A stretch of DNA of 23,516 bases from a virus, in the IMG/VR virus record IMGVR_UViG_3300037493_000586, positions 1-23,516 of that record. The stretch is one strand, 5' to 3'. The position numbers and the translations under genes were made by a program. Shown here in pieces: positions 6,978-15,763 of this stretch (within the stretch, counting starts at the first letter, position 1; every line of letters begins with the position of its first letter). Under the pieces are notes generated by a model, which was given only the letters and a program-made list of their open reading frames with translations, did no database searches and was not told where the DNA came from.

Positions 6978-8207
6978 ATGGCAGTTACATTCATTCAACA
7001 ACCTGACCTTTTCGTAAGTGGGTTCGATCCAATTATCTATTTGGCTTCGAGCAGTCAAACAACGCAAACGAACTTTAGATATCGCATTCAAATATTAGAT
7101 GCTTCGGCAAATGTAATAACTGAGTTAAGAAAGCCTGCTTACTATGCTGATGGAACTGTGGACTTAGATGCACATAGAATCATAGAGAACTATTTGAGTT
7201 ACGATATGGCTAATCTAATCGCAGGTTCGGTAGGTTTTAAAACTGGAGTCAATGTGTTTAAAAAGTTTAAGATTAACATTCGGGAGGAATACGGAGCAGT
7301 CATAAGTGGTTATGCAAGTGCTGAGTCATCTTACATCTACGCTATTAATTCAGCTCAAACTTACCTCAATCAAATAAACAAGCCTATAAACGGTTTAGTC
7401 TATAAAGGTATACCGACAACCTTTGGAACATTTTTAACTAACCAACCCTCAACAATCGATATAAGAGTCGGGGATAGTTATGAATTAGGATTCTTGAATT
7501 ATGCGACCAACGGAACTGACCATATGAGAGTAAAGACTTATAATGAAGCAGGAACGCTACTTAAGAATAGCACATTTGCTAATCCTTGGGTGGTTGACAC
7601 AACGGATAAAGAACACTTCTTATCCGTGTTAGTTGGCGCAGGGAATTTAAACTCATGGACGGTTACTTCGGGTTCGGCTCAACCTTTAATCGCTGACTCT
7701 GTTGCTAAGTATGAAATCATGTTTGAGAACTCCTCAAATACTTTGGTAAGTAATACCTTAACTTTCAGAATAGACCGAGAATGCACTCGAGACGGAAACT
7801 ATAACCGATTATTTTGGCTCAATCCACTTGGTCGAATAGATGCTTTTAACTTTACGCAAATAGCGGATGACAACATAAGTGTACAAAGTAGCAATTATAA
7901 TCGACTACAAGGGACGAGGACAAGCTCAAGCATAACATACAATACTTACTCACACGAACGGAGCAACTTTTTTAATTCATCAAAACAAAGATATACTTTA
8001 AACTCTGGCTACATAAATACTGAAACAAGTCTTTGGCTTAAGGAGTGTGTTCAAAGTCCTTTGATTTTTATGATTATCAATGGGCAATTCGTAGCGGTCA
8101 ATATTTTAACAACTGAATACCAGGCGAAATCTACCTATAAAGAAAAGTTATTCAATGTAACGATGGAAGTGGAATTGAGTGCGGATACTAAAAGACAAAG
8201 ACTATAA
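6978..8207 (+). CDS. Tail structural protein, distal-tail-like
   Basis: 409 residues, beta-rich throughout. The late segment 'ECTRDGNYNRLFWLNPLGRIDAFNF' (about 269-293) and the C-terminal 'SLWLKECVQSPLIFM' to 'YKEKLFNVTMEVELS' resemble a protein of Bacteroidota siphophages that sits just before the large hub protein. Its position, between a completion protein and a hub with the tape measure close by, suggests a distal tail (Dit-like) or baseplate role. I see no enzymatic motif. The last base of the stop overlaps the next ATG (TAATGA). Structural role likely; exact identity uncertain. Confidence 0.6.
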   Translation: MAVTFIQQPDLFVSGFDPIIYLASSSQTTQTNFRYRIQILDASANVITELRKPAYYADGTVDLDAHRIIENYLSYDMANLIAGSVGFKTGVNVFKKFKINIREEYGAVISGYASAESSYIYAINSAQTYLNQINKPINGLVYKGIPTTFGTFLTNQPSTIDIRVGDSYELGFLNYATNGTDHMRVKTYNEAGTLLKNSTFANPWVVDTTDKEHFLSVLVGAGNLNSWTVTSGSAQPLIADSVAKYEIMFENSSNTLVSNTLTFRIDRECTRDGNYNRLFWLNPLGRIDAFNFTQIADDNISVQSSNYNRLQGTRTSSSITYNTYSHERSNFFNSSKQRYTLNSGYINTETSLWLKECVQSPLIFMIINGQFVAVNILTTEYQAKSTYKEKLFNVTMEVELSADTKRQRL

Positions 8208-11113
8208 TGAGAAATGAACTTGTAATAGGTGGATATAGCATAGACACCATTGAAGACTTAGACATCAACATCACTAAAGAAGTCTATAACATAGACGATC
8301 CGAGCAAAAGACAAAGTGACTTTAGTAAGTCGGTCGACATACCTGGAAGCAAGGCGAATGATTTTGTATTCAAGTCTTTGTTTGATGTTTCCTTTTCAAT
8401 CCGTAACTCCGACCAACTCAACCCCGACTTCAACCCAAGCAAGAAGGCAACTTGTATTTACTACCAAGACACGCTGCAACAAATAAGCGGTTATTGTCAG
8501 CTCAACGAGATTAAGATATTAAACAATGACCAAGTAACTTATTCGATAACTATCTACGGAAAGAACATAGACATCTTTAGTAAGCTAACAGACAAGACTT
8601 TAAATGACCTTACAACTTTAGGGACTGCGACTTGGAATGATACCGAGATAGTAAACTCTTGGACTGCGACATTTAATCCTACAATTAAACTGACTTATCC
8701 GATGTTAGATAGGGGAGTTAGTAAGTATGGAGCTAATGGTGATGGAGGTTCAAACCTTAGTTATAATTTTAACGCCTTTAAACCGTTTCTTTATGTAGGT
8801 CATATTTTTAACGCCATCTTTGCTGAGGCTGGAGTGTCTATAGAGGTGTCATCTTTTTTTAATACTGCACAATGGCAAAAGTTAATTCTTGAATGCGATG
8901 TCGCTAAATTTAGAAAAGAACAAGCTTTAATTGATGCAAGTATAGTGAAGGCTACAAGGTCAACAACCCAAACTTTATCTTTAGTATCAAGCGCAAATGC
9001 CTCGGACTACAGTTTAATTTATGACAAAGTACTTCAGTTTAACATAACAACAACCGATCCTTTAACCCAATATAACGCAACTACTGGCACATTCACTAAA
9101 TTAAACTCAGGTTACACAAACTTTGAAGCTAACTTTACTGTAGAAATAAATAAAGCAAGTGTTGGGGATGGTGGGGGTAAATTGTTTTTCTATATTATTC
9201 GCAAAAGAGGTTCAAGTTATGACCTAATAGGAGAGCATGGGGAATATATTGCTACAAATACTACTACCGATTATCTATTTAGAGTAGGCAGAAATCAAGT
9301 ATATCTTGAGGCAGGGGATGAAGTAAGAGTATGTTCAGCTAATTATCTTAAAAATGGTACATTCCAAAACAATTTAATTACTTCTTTATTCTTAAAAAAT
9401 AGTACAAATGATTTTAGGCAATTTGAAGATGGTCAAATAAGCTACAACCAAACATTTGATATTGCAAGAACGCTTCCTGCATTAAAACAAACGGACTTCT
9501 TAATGGCAATCTTTAAGATGTTTAATCTTTACATGAGTCCGATTTATGAAACGGGTGTAGTAATTGAGCCGAGAGATACTTACTTTACAAATGATATTGT
9601 TGATTGGACTGACTTGTTAGACACATCTAAAGACTTTACTATTAAGCCTCAGGGACTACTTGAAAATAAAGAGTTAGTCTTTACATACGCTGACAATGGC
9701 GATGACTACAATAGAGACTTTAAACAGTCAACTTCTTTTAACTATGGTTATAGAGATTTAATCTTCGACAACGAGTTTGTAAAAGAAACTAAAAAAGTAG
9801 AGATACCTTTTTGTTTAATTCCTTTAAAAAAGGATGACGATCAAAATGTTATGATGCGAACCGTATTTGATGGTATGGCAATGGAGAAAAGTCCTAAACC
9901 TATCATTGCTTATTTTGGTGGCATGAAGTCAGGGCGTTTAAGGTATTGGAATTTTAACAATACAACTGCTACCGACTATACAACTTATCCATTCGCTGGA
10001 CACATCGATGACTTAACCGCCCCTAATTATGACCTTGCGTTTGATGTTCAAGACTTCTACTATTATCTAACTCCCAATGCAAATGGAGTTACCACAACCG
10101 ACAATAATCTTTACAATCAATTTCATAAATCACAATGGGAACAAATAGGCAATAAAGATTCAAAACTTATTGAAGCTTACTTTAAACTTAGACCAAATGA
10201 CATAGCTAATTTAGATTTTAGAAAGACTTATTGGATTAAAGACAATGCTTATCGACTTTTGACTGTTCAAGATTACAACCCTAACGGAGATTCAACAACC
10301 TTATGTAAACTATTAAAGTTCGCATATCAATCCGTTTTTGTTCCTACGATTACAACGGCAAACGGGGGCAATGGACAAGGAGAGAAAGACGGTGGCTACA
10401 ACACAACCTCAGGAGTAATTAAGAAAGGCATCCTTGCAACGGGTGGCAATGTCATAAACGATAATACTGTCGGCATAGTTGTGACGGGCAAAGGGAATAA
10501 CTTAGGGGGCGATAACTCAAATGTAATGATTGCAGGGGATAACAACATTATCTTACCAGGCATTACCGATGTGATGTTAATTAACTCAAGCAATTTAACC
10601 ATTGCAGAAAGTCATGTTACCTACATTGATGGGATTCAATACACGGCTTCTAAGAAGTACGGAGCGTTTCACGATGAAACCATTCAAAATGTCGCACTCA
10701 TTAACACAAATTATGAAATCACTTTAACAAATACCGATTTAAGTAACGGAGTTTCTTTAGGTGCGCCAAGTTCAAGAATAGTCTTTGACAATTCAGGGAT
10801 ATATAATATTACTTTTAGCATTCAGTTAGTGAATGAATCAGCGCAAATACAAGATGCAAATATTTTTTTAAGAAAAAACGGGACTAATTTGACTCAATCC
10901 AATAGTCATCTTTCAATGCTGGAAAAACATGGGAGCAAAAATGGTGGGGCTATTGTAACGGTTAATTTCTTATTGTCAATGAGTGCAAATGATTATATCG
11001 AATTAGTTTGGAACACAACCTCAACGGATGTTAAAATTGAAACTATTCCTTTAATCGTAACTCCAAGTACTCCTGCAACCCCAAGTGTAATTATCACAAT
11101 ACAACAAATTTAA
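8207..11113 (+). CDS. Tail hub/fibre protein with C-terminal C1q/TNF-like domain
   Basis: 968 residues. The N-terminus 'ELVIGGYSIDTIEDLDINITKE' then 'KRQSDFSKSVDIPGSKANDFVF' (about 35-56) is a signature I associate with the tail-hub proteins of Bacteroidota phages, followed by a Tal-like body. Around 735-815 runs a repetitive Gly/Asn/Val-rich stretch ('IVVTGKGNNLGGDNSNVMIAG') like a short beta-helix. From about 813 ('KYGAFHDETIQ') to the end, 'FDNSGIYNITFSIQLVNESA', 'FLRKNGTNLTQSNSH' and 'DYIELVWN' fit a C1q/TNF-like jelly roll, a common trimeric receptor-binding fold. Probable role: joins tail tip to receptor. I see no catalytic residues. Confidence 0.75.
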   Translation: MRNELVIGGYSIDTIEDLDINITKEVYNIDDPSKRQSDFSKSVDIPGSKANDFVFKSLFDVSFSIRNSDQLNPDFNPSKKATCIYYQDTLQQISGYCQLNEIKILNNDQVTYSITIYGKNIDIFSKLTDKTLNDLTTLGTATWNDTEIVNSWTATFNPTIKLTYPMLDRGVSKYGANGDGGSNLSYNFNAFKPFLYVGHIFNAIFAEAGVSIEVSSFFNTAQWQKLILECDVAKFRKEQALIDASIVKATRSTTQTLSLVSSANASDYSLIYDKVLQFNITTTDPLTQYNATTGTFTKLNSGYTNFEANFTVEINKASVGDGGGKLFFYIIRKRGSSYDLIGEHGEYIATNTTTDYLFRVGRNQVYLEAGDEVRVCSANYLKNGTFQNNLITSLFLKNSTNDFRQFEDGQISYNQTFDIARTLPALKQTDFLMAIFKMFNLYMSPIYETGVVIEPRDTYFTNDIVDWTDLLDTSKDFTIKPQGLLENKELVFTYADNGDDYNRDFKQSTSFNYGYRDLIFDNEFVKETKKVEIPFCLIPLKKDDDQNVMMRTVFDGMAMEKSPKPIIAYFGGMKSGRLRYWNFNNTTATDYTTYPFAGHIDDLTAPNYDLAFDVQDFYYYLTPNANGVTTTDNNLYNQFHKSQWEQIGNKDSKLIEAYFKLRPNDIANLDFRKTYWIKDNAYRLLTVQDYNPNGDSTTLCKLLKFAYQSVFVPTITTANGGNGQGEKDGGYNTTSGVIKKGILATGGNVINDNTVGIVVTGKGNNLGGDNSNVMIAGDNNIILPGITDVMLINSSNLTIAESHVTYIDGIQYTASKKYGAFHDETIQNVALINTNYEITLTNTDLSNGVSLGAPSSRIVFDNSGIYNITFSIQLVNESAQIQDANIFLRKNGTNLTQSNSHLSMLEKHGSKNGGAIVTVNFLLSMSANDYIELVWNTTSTDVKIETIPLIVTPSTPATPSVIITIQQI

Positions 11114-11115
11114 AA

Positions 11116-12987
11116 ATGGCAAAAACTAAAATAGAAGTCGACCTGGTCATCAAAGGTGGCGAAAGCGTTGAACAAGTCGAAAACAAAACCAAGAGTTTAA
11201 AGACTCAGCTAAAAGAAATGAAGACTTTATTGGCTTCAGGAACTTTAGATAATGAAGCATTTAAAAAATTATCACAAGAGGCAGGACAACTACAAGACCA
11301 CATTGCCGATGTTAATCAACAAGTAAATAACCTCGCTTCAGATAGTAGAAGACTTGACGGTCTTATTGGAATAACTCAAGGTATAGTCGGGGGGTTTGCT
11401 GCCGTTCAAGGTATTACCGCTTTAGTAGGGGATGAAAACGAAGACTTGCAGAAGACAATGGTCAAGCTTCAAGGAGCAATGTCAGCTCTTGCAGGAGTTC
11501 AAGAGATCCAAAATGCACTACAAAAAGAAAGTACATTTATGATGGGAATTGCAGACCTTAAAGCGAAGGCATTATCCGTTTCAACAAGACTATATGCATT
11601 CGCAACTGGTGGAGCGACTACGGCAACCAATGCTCTTAGAATAGCACTAATTGGTTTAACTACGGCAGGGATAGGAATTGCAATTGTTGTTCTTATGAAG
11701 TATGTTGAAGCATTGAATAGACAAAAGGAAGTGGAGAAAGAAAGATTAAAATCTTTAAACGAATACAATGACGAACTTATTAAAAATAGTGTAGACACAA
11801 AGATTCAGACAAATAGCATTATACAATTACAAACAATTCTTAATGACAATAATAAAACATTAGCAGAAAAGAAAACTGTTTATAAAGAATTACAAACTTT
11901 AATCCCGTCACTTACTGAGTACACATACGAACAAGCCAAAGCAGAGGGTGTATTAAACGAAGCGATAACTAATGAGATAGCATTAATTGGGTTAAGAGCT
12001 AAGGCAACCGCACTTGAAAATTATGTAGTCAAGGAAGAGGAAAAGAAACTTGCTCAAGAACAAATTTCAAATGCAATTAAGCAAGTAAATGATTTATCAA
12101 AAATAAATAAATTAAAGTCAGAGGGAAATTATGTTACTGAGTTAAGCACTAAAAATATCGCCAAGTCATTAACTCCATTGGAACAACTTGCAAAGGTTAA
12201 CCAAGATATTATCGACTTACAAACAAAGCAAAATATAATTAAAGAAAAGGGCGAGAAAATAAGTGTAGACAAACCAAAGATAAATAAAGAAACTGATGCG
12301 GAGAGAGATGCAAGAGTTAAGAAATTAATTGCAGAACAAGAAGCAAGAGATAAGGAACAAGCAATATTGCTTGAAGAAGATAAGGTAGATAGGTTTGCAC
12401 AAATTAGGGCGGTTGATACTGAAAATATTATAAAAGATTCTCAAAGCAAATTATTTGCATTAGGGGAATATAATAGAGAGGTTTTGAATGCAGAGCAAAC
12501 TTTAGTGGATGCAAAACGAAACGCTTTAGAAACTGGCTTTAATATTGCTAATCAATTTACGGGTAAGAATAAAGCTTTAGCCGATACTTTATTTGCAATC
12601 CAAAAAGGTGTCGCTATTGCTCAAATTGTAATTGATACACAAAAAGAAATTGCAGGATATTATTCAAATCCAACTTGGAAGCTATTGCCTGACGGTGGTT
12701 TGTCTTTAGCATCCGCCGCAAGTGCAGGAGCAAAGATTAGAGCGGCTACAAGTATCGCTTCTATTGGAGCGACAACAGTCGGAAAGTTTATGGGTGGCGG
12801 TAGTGGTTCGGTTGGTGGCTCAACGGGTGGTGGTGGTTCGGTTTCAAGTCAACCGCCGAGAATGGATAAGTTTGAAAGCAATCGCCCTCCAATGAATCCA
12901 AATCAAAGAGTTTATGTTTTAGAAAAAGACATAACCGATTCTCAAGGCAGAGTTGCCAAGATAAGACATAACGCAACATTGATATAA
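11116..12987 (+). CDS. Tail tape measure protein
   Basis: 623 residues with tape-measure features. There is an N-terminal coiled coil (about 15-80, e.g. 'NKTKSLKTQLKEMKTLLASG'), an alanine/glycine-rich hydrophobic centre ('GIVGGFAAVQGITALVG', then 'TTATNALRIALIGLTTAG' to 'IAIVVLMKYV', about 85-198), long helical coiled coils (about 200-460), and a Gly/Ser-rich linker ('GGGSGSVGGSTGGGGS', about 556-571) before a short C-terminal domain. Role: sets tail length and is ejected with DNA. At about 1.5 angstrom per residue it predicts a tail near 90 nm. It begins 2 bases after the hub stop. The centre could be the part that crosses the inner membrane. Confidence 0.88.
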   Translation: MAKTKIEVDLVIKGGESVEQVENKTKSLKTQLKEMKTLLASGTLDNEAFKKLSQEAGQLQDHIADVNQQVNNLASDSRRLDGLIGITQGIVGGFAAVQGITALVGDENEDLQKTMVKLQGAMSALAGVQEIQNALQKESTFMMGIADLKAKALSVSTRLYAFATGGATTATNALRIALIGLTTAGIGIAIVVLMKYVEALNRQKEVEKERLKSLNEYNDELIKNSVDTKIQTNSIIQLQTILNDNNKTLAEKKTVYKELQTLIPSLTEYTYEQAKAEGVLNEAITNEIALIGLRAKATALENYVVKEEEKKLAQEQISNAIKQVNDLSKINKLKSEGNYVTELSTKNIAKSLTPLEQLAKVNQDIIDLQTKQNIIKEKGEKISVDKPKINKETDAERDARVKKLIAEQEARDKEQAILLEEDKVDRFAQIRAVDTENIIKDSQSKLFALGEYNREVLNAEQTLVDAKRNALETGFNIANQFTGKNKALADTLFAIQKGVAIAQIVIDTQKEIAGYYSNPTWKLLPDGGLSLASAASAGAKIRAATSIASIGATTVGKFMGGGSGSVGGSTGGGGSVSSQPPRMDKFESNRPPMNPNQRVYVLEKDITDSQGRVAKIRHNATLI

Positions 12988-12994
12988 GTCTATA

Positions 12995-13029
12995 TTGTAT
13001 CTTAATTACTTTTAAATATTATATAAACA
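12995..13029 (+). promoter_or_regulatory. TTG-N19-TATTATA promoter before the head module
   Basis: TTG at 12995-12997, 19 bases, then TATTATA from 13017, then the ATG at 13030. The TTG lies 35 bases before the ATG, exactly as at 15729/15764. Known Bacteroidota promoters have TTG near -33 and TAnnTTTG near -7 with similar spacing. The -7 box here is only a partial match. If used, the start of transcription falls at or next to the ATG. Confidence 0.5.
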
Positions 13030-14193
13030 ATGAAGCTACCTTTATATGTTTTAGACATTGATGAAAGTTTGGAAGATGAAACTTCAGTATTCGCAGTCGG
13101 TTTAGTTTTACAACCCGCAATTGAGAGGAATTGGCACACCTTTTCGGCTGAAGAACCTATAGTAGAGCATAAATTTACTGTAATTGATGAGGAAAAAAGA
13201 ATATTAGGTGGCTTTTTAATGGTCGCTGAACAACCTATTTACCGCAGAGATGAAGATGGTACTGAGTATTATGTCAAATTTACCGCAGAAAGCATCGCAA
13301 GAATCGTCAATAAGTTAGCAAAGAGTGGAAAACCACTAAGTTTTAACCTTAACCATGACGATAATCAACCCGTAAAAGGGGCTTATTTACTAAGTCATTT
13401 TATAATTGACAGTAAATTAGGCATGAAAACGCCCGATAACTTCACTCCTGCTCCTGATGGTTCTTGGTTTGGCTATGTAAAGATTGATGATGAATCAGTT
13501 TGGCAGAAAGCCAAGGATGGAGATATAAGAGGTTTCTCAGTTGAGGGTTACTTTAACGATATAAAAGTAGATGAAGCCGAGCAAACTGAATACGAAGAAT
13601 TAAAAAATAAAATAATATCGAATATGGAATTTAATAAATTAAAAAAGGTTTTGGGCGAAGACCTAACGAATCAACTTAAGAAAGTTTTTTCTGAAGAAGC
13701 TCCAATCGTAGAACCTGCGATTGAATTTGTAGAGACAAGCTTGTTAGACGGAAGCGCAATCGTTAAAGGAACTATCGCAGTAGGCGAAACAGTTACTTTA
13801 GTTTTGCCTGACGGTAGCGAAGTTCCTGCTCCAGACGGAGAACACACTTTAGAAGGTAATGTTGTTATCACTGTAATGGGTGGCGTAATCGAAGAGGTTG
13901 CAACTGCCGAAGAGGAAAGCCCATTGATTGACGAAGCATTAATGAGTAAAGTAAACGAAGCATTGGAAGCTCAGGCAAATGACTTTAAGAATCAAATTGC
14001 TGAAATTCATTCAAAGTATGCTCAAGAAATTGAAGCATTAAACCAAAAGGCAACTGCATTGTTTTCAGCAGTTGGAATCCTTGCTAAGACCGAAGAAGTT
14101 GAAGAAGTTAGCAAAGATGCAAAGAGAAAAAGTGCATCAGTTAGCGCAAGTCAATTCTCAAGATTAACTGAAATATTAAACAAAATAAAATAA
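13030..14193 (+). CDS. Head maturation protease (XkdF-like) fused to scaffold
   Basis: 387 residues in three parts. Residues 1-180: XkdF/S78-type serine protease, with 'AVGLVLQPAIERNWHTFS', His109 in 'FNLNHD' and Ser170 in 'DIRGFSVEGYF' as the likely catalytic pair. About 228-290: a beta-rich domain with 'GTIAVGETVTLVLPDGSEVPAPDGEHTLEGN'-type turns (seen in two strands; role unknown). About 305-387: a coiled-coil scaffold, ending basic. Role: the scaffold shapes the prohead, then the protease trims it for DNA entry. It directly precedes the capsid gene, as expected. An in-frame ATG at 13624 (Met199), preceded by a very A/T-rich patch, could make a separate scaffold. Confidence 0.85.
   Translation: MKLPLYVLDIDESLEDETSVFAVGLVLQPAIERNWHTFSAEEPIVEHKFTVIDEEKRILGGFLMVAEQPIYRRDEDGTEYYVKFTAESIARIVNKLAKSGKPLSFNLNHDDNQPVKGAYLLSHFIIDSKLGMKTPDNFTPAPDGSWFGYVKIDDESVWQKAKDGDIRGFSVEGYFNDIKVDEAEQTEYEELKNKIISNMEFNKLKKVLGEDLTNQLKKVFSEEAPIVEPAIEFVETSLLDGSAIVKGTIAVGETVTLVLPDGSEVPAPDGEHTLEGNVVITVMGGVIEEVATAEEESPLIDEALMSKVNEALEAQANDFKNQIAEIHSKYAQEIEALNQKATALFSAVGILAKTEEVEEVSKDAKRKSASVSASQFSRLTEILNKIK
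13624..14193 (+). CDS. Possible nested scaffold protein from internal start
   Basis: Met199 of the protease-scaffold gene (ATG at 13624) begins 'MEFNKLKKVLGEDLTNQLKK', exactly where the protease ends and the scaffold part begins. The bases before it (about 13597-13623) are strongly A/T-rich, like the leaders of separate genes here (for example before 14201). Knowledge: nested scaffold genes inside protease genes are known, as with lambda C/Nu3. The product would be 189 residues. Only the sequence context supports this. Confidence 0.4.
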   Translation: MEFNKLKKVLGEDLTNQLKKVFSEEAPIVEPAIEFVETSLLDGSAIVKGTIAVGETVTLVLPDGSEVPAPDGEHTLEGNVVITVMGGVIEEVATAEEESPLIDEALMSKVNEALEAQANDFKNQIAEIHSKYAQEIEALNQKATALFSAVGILAKTEEVEEVSKDAKRKSASVSASQFSRLTEILNKIK

Positions 14194-14200
14194 AAATAAG

Positions 14201-15163
14201 ATGAAACTTAAAAAATTCGCCTACGATACTACTGGTCTTCCAGCAGTCGTAAATGACCAATCACTTGAATTGTTGATCCGTTCTTTCTACGAAGGAAAGA
14301 CAGGAGCAACTTTCGCTAAGCAAACAGGTATCAAGAGTACTGCTGATTTGCACTACATCACAACAGAATTGTTCTACCAAGCTGACACTGCTTGTGCGTT
14401 CAACGCATCGGGTAAGACTGGCTTTTCTAAGAGAACCATCACAGTTGGTAAAATCAAAGTTCAACAAGAGTTCTGCGCAAAAGAACTTGAAGGATTTTGG
14501 ACTGAGAGAGCATTGCGCCCAGGCACTATGTATGACTATATTGCATTCGAAGCTGACTTCACTAACTTCCTTGTAGGTTTATTGACTGAAGCTAAAGAAA
14601 CTGCATTATGGCAATCTGCTATTGGTGGTTCAGGTGGTTCTAACTTAACTCAATTTGATGGTTTCAACAAAATCATCCTTGATGCAAGTGCTACTACTAT
14701 CAACGGTAACCCAACAGGTATCACTACAGGTACAGGAATCACAACTGCTAACGTAATAGGAATATTTGACGGTATGTGGGCTTTATTGCCAGCGAAGTTG
14801 AAAGGCAAAGCTGATTTACAATTTATGTGTGGTGGAGATACCTTCGACAAATTGATTCAAGCTTTAAAATCTGCTAACTTGTTCTTCTATGATGGTGTCA
14901 ACGGAAGTGCTTATCAATCTCAAGAGTTAATACTTCCAGGAACTGGTATTAAGGTAATTGCTTACTTCGGTTTAGATGGAACTAACCGCATCCACTTAGG
15001 TAGAACTTCAAACTTTATCATCGGAACTGACTTAGAGTCTGACGAAGATATGTTCAACATCCGTGAGAATCCAATCTCATTGACTATGATGCTTGATATC
15101 CACTTCAAAGTTGGAACTCAGGTGAAATTCCCGAATGAAATCGTAACATTTAAATTAGTATAA
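14201..15163 (+). CDS. Major capsid protein, probable HK97 fold
   Basis: 320 residues, between the protease-scaffold and the likely tube protein. Features fit an HK97-fold capsid. There is an N-terminal extended region, a strand-turn stretch 'FSKRTITVGKIKVQQEFCAKELEGFW' (about 75-100, seen as the E-loop/P-domain area), a long helix region ('DYIAFEADFTNFLVGLLTEAKETALW', about 112-137), a Gly/Thr-rich loop, an A-domain-like 'LQFMCGGDTFDKLIQALKS', and a C-terminal 'LDIHFKVGTQVKFPNEIVTF'. Codon use differs from neighbours, with many C-ending codons (TTC, TAC, AAC, ATC), as expected of the most heavily translated phage gene. No catalytic motif. Function follows mostly from context. Confidence 0.85.
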   Translation: MKLKKFAYDTTGLPAVVNDQSLELLIRSFYEGKTGATFAKQTGIKSTADLHYITTELFYQADTACAFNASGKTGFSKRTITVGKIKVQQEFCAKELEGFWTERALRPGTMYDYIAFEADFTNFLVGLLTEAKETALWQSAIGGSGGSNLTQFDGFNKIILDASATTINGNPTGITTGTGITTANVIGIFDGMWALLPAKLKGKADLQFMCGGDTFDKLIQALKSANLFFYDGVNGSAYQSQELILPGTGIKVIAYFGLDGTNRIHLGRTSNFIIGTDLESDEDMFNIRENPISLTMMLDIHFKVGTQVKFPNEIVTFKLV

Positions 15164-15165
15164 TC

Positions 15166-15681
15166 ATGGCTTGTTTACTATCAACTGGATTCACATTGGA
15201 CTGCCGAGATAGTATTGGCGGAGTCGATGAAGTTTACATCGGAGAATTAGAGTATTTGAACACTGCTACTTTCGCAAGTTCAGCGGGTGCGGTTACTGTA
15301 ATGGCAATGACGGGTGGCAAGAAGTTCTACAAATATGAACTTCGCAGAAACACCGCAGAGGCTAAAGCAGACAACGCAGGTGAGGTTACTTCAGGAAGTG
15401 GTTACATTATGCAGTCAGTTGAATTTTCTTTAGATAAGTTCGATGTTGCTAAACGTAACGAGATTAGAGTTCTTGCTCAAAAACCTTTAATGTTTATCGT
15501 TAAAGATAAAAACGGTTTGTTTAGTTTATACGGTTCTGAGAATGGTCTTGACCTTTCTACGGGAACGGCAGGAACTGGCAAAGCAGCGAGTGACCTAAAC
15601 GGATTTGTTTTGACATTTACAGGCGAAGAGAAGACTTACCCATTGGGCGTGTCTCAAGCAATTGTAACTTCATTAATCTAA
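15166..15681 (+). CDS. Probable major tail tube (or other abundant virion) protein
   Basis: 171 residues, starting 2 bases after the capsid stop. It is mostly beta, with 'GFTLDCRDSIGGVDEVYIGEL' at the start, 'GKKFYKYELRRNTAEAKADN' in the middle, and 'LYGSENGLDLSTGTAGTGKA' leading to 'DLNGFVLTFTGEEKTYPLG' near the end. The closing 'ng..ltf.g.e' pattern is like tail tube proteins, and this protein resembles one found after the capsid gene in Bacteroidota phages. Alternatives are a capsid decoration or head-fibre protein. A strong terminator follows within 20 bases, so capsid and this protein share the end of one transcript. Confidence 0.5.
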   Translation: MACLLSTGFTLDCRDSIGGVDEVYIGELEYLNTATFASSAGAVTVMAMTGGKKFYKYELRRNTAEAKADNAGEVTSGSGYIMQSVEFSLDKFDVAKRNEIRVLAQKPLMFIVKDKNGLFSLYGSENGLDLSTGTAGTGKAASDLNGFVLTFTGEEKTYPLGVSQAIVTSLI

Positions 15682-15698
15682 GAAATAATAATTAAATT

Positions 15699-15730
15699 AA
15701 AGGGAGGCTTTAGGGCTTCCCTTTTTTTTT
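15699..15730 (+). terminator. Strong intrinsic terminator after the capsid module
   Basis: AGGGAGGC (15701-15708) pairs with GCTTCCCT (15715-15722) with one G-T pair and a six-base loop, extended by two A-T pairs outside, and runs into nine T's (15722-15730). This is the clearest terminator in the window. Its T-run overlaps the TTG of the next promoter (15729-15731). Confidence 0.9.
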
Positions 15731-15763
15731 GTACTTACTTTAGTTTTTAATATAATGTAAGTA
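15729..15763 (+). promoter_or_regulatory. TTG-N19-TATAATG promoter before the portal operon
   Basis: TTG at 15729-15731, 19 bases, then TATAATG at 15751-15757; the ATG at 15764 lies 35 bases after the first T. It sits directly behind a strong terminator, where a new promoter is needed, which makes this the best supported of the set. Position predicts an mRNA with little or no leader. Confidence 0.6.

Noticed and set aside
14394-14576. Plus-strand frame inside the capsid gene
   Set aside because: It overlaps the capsid gene completely in another frame and has no leader or motif; a by-product of that gene's codon bias.
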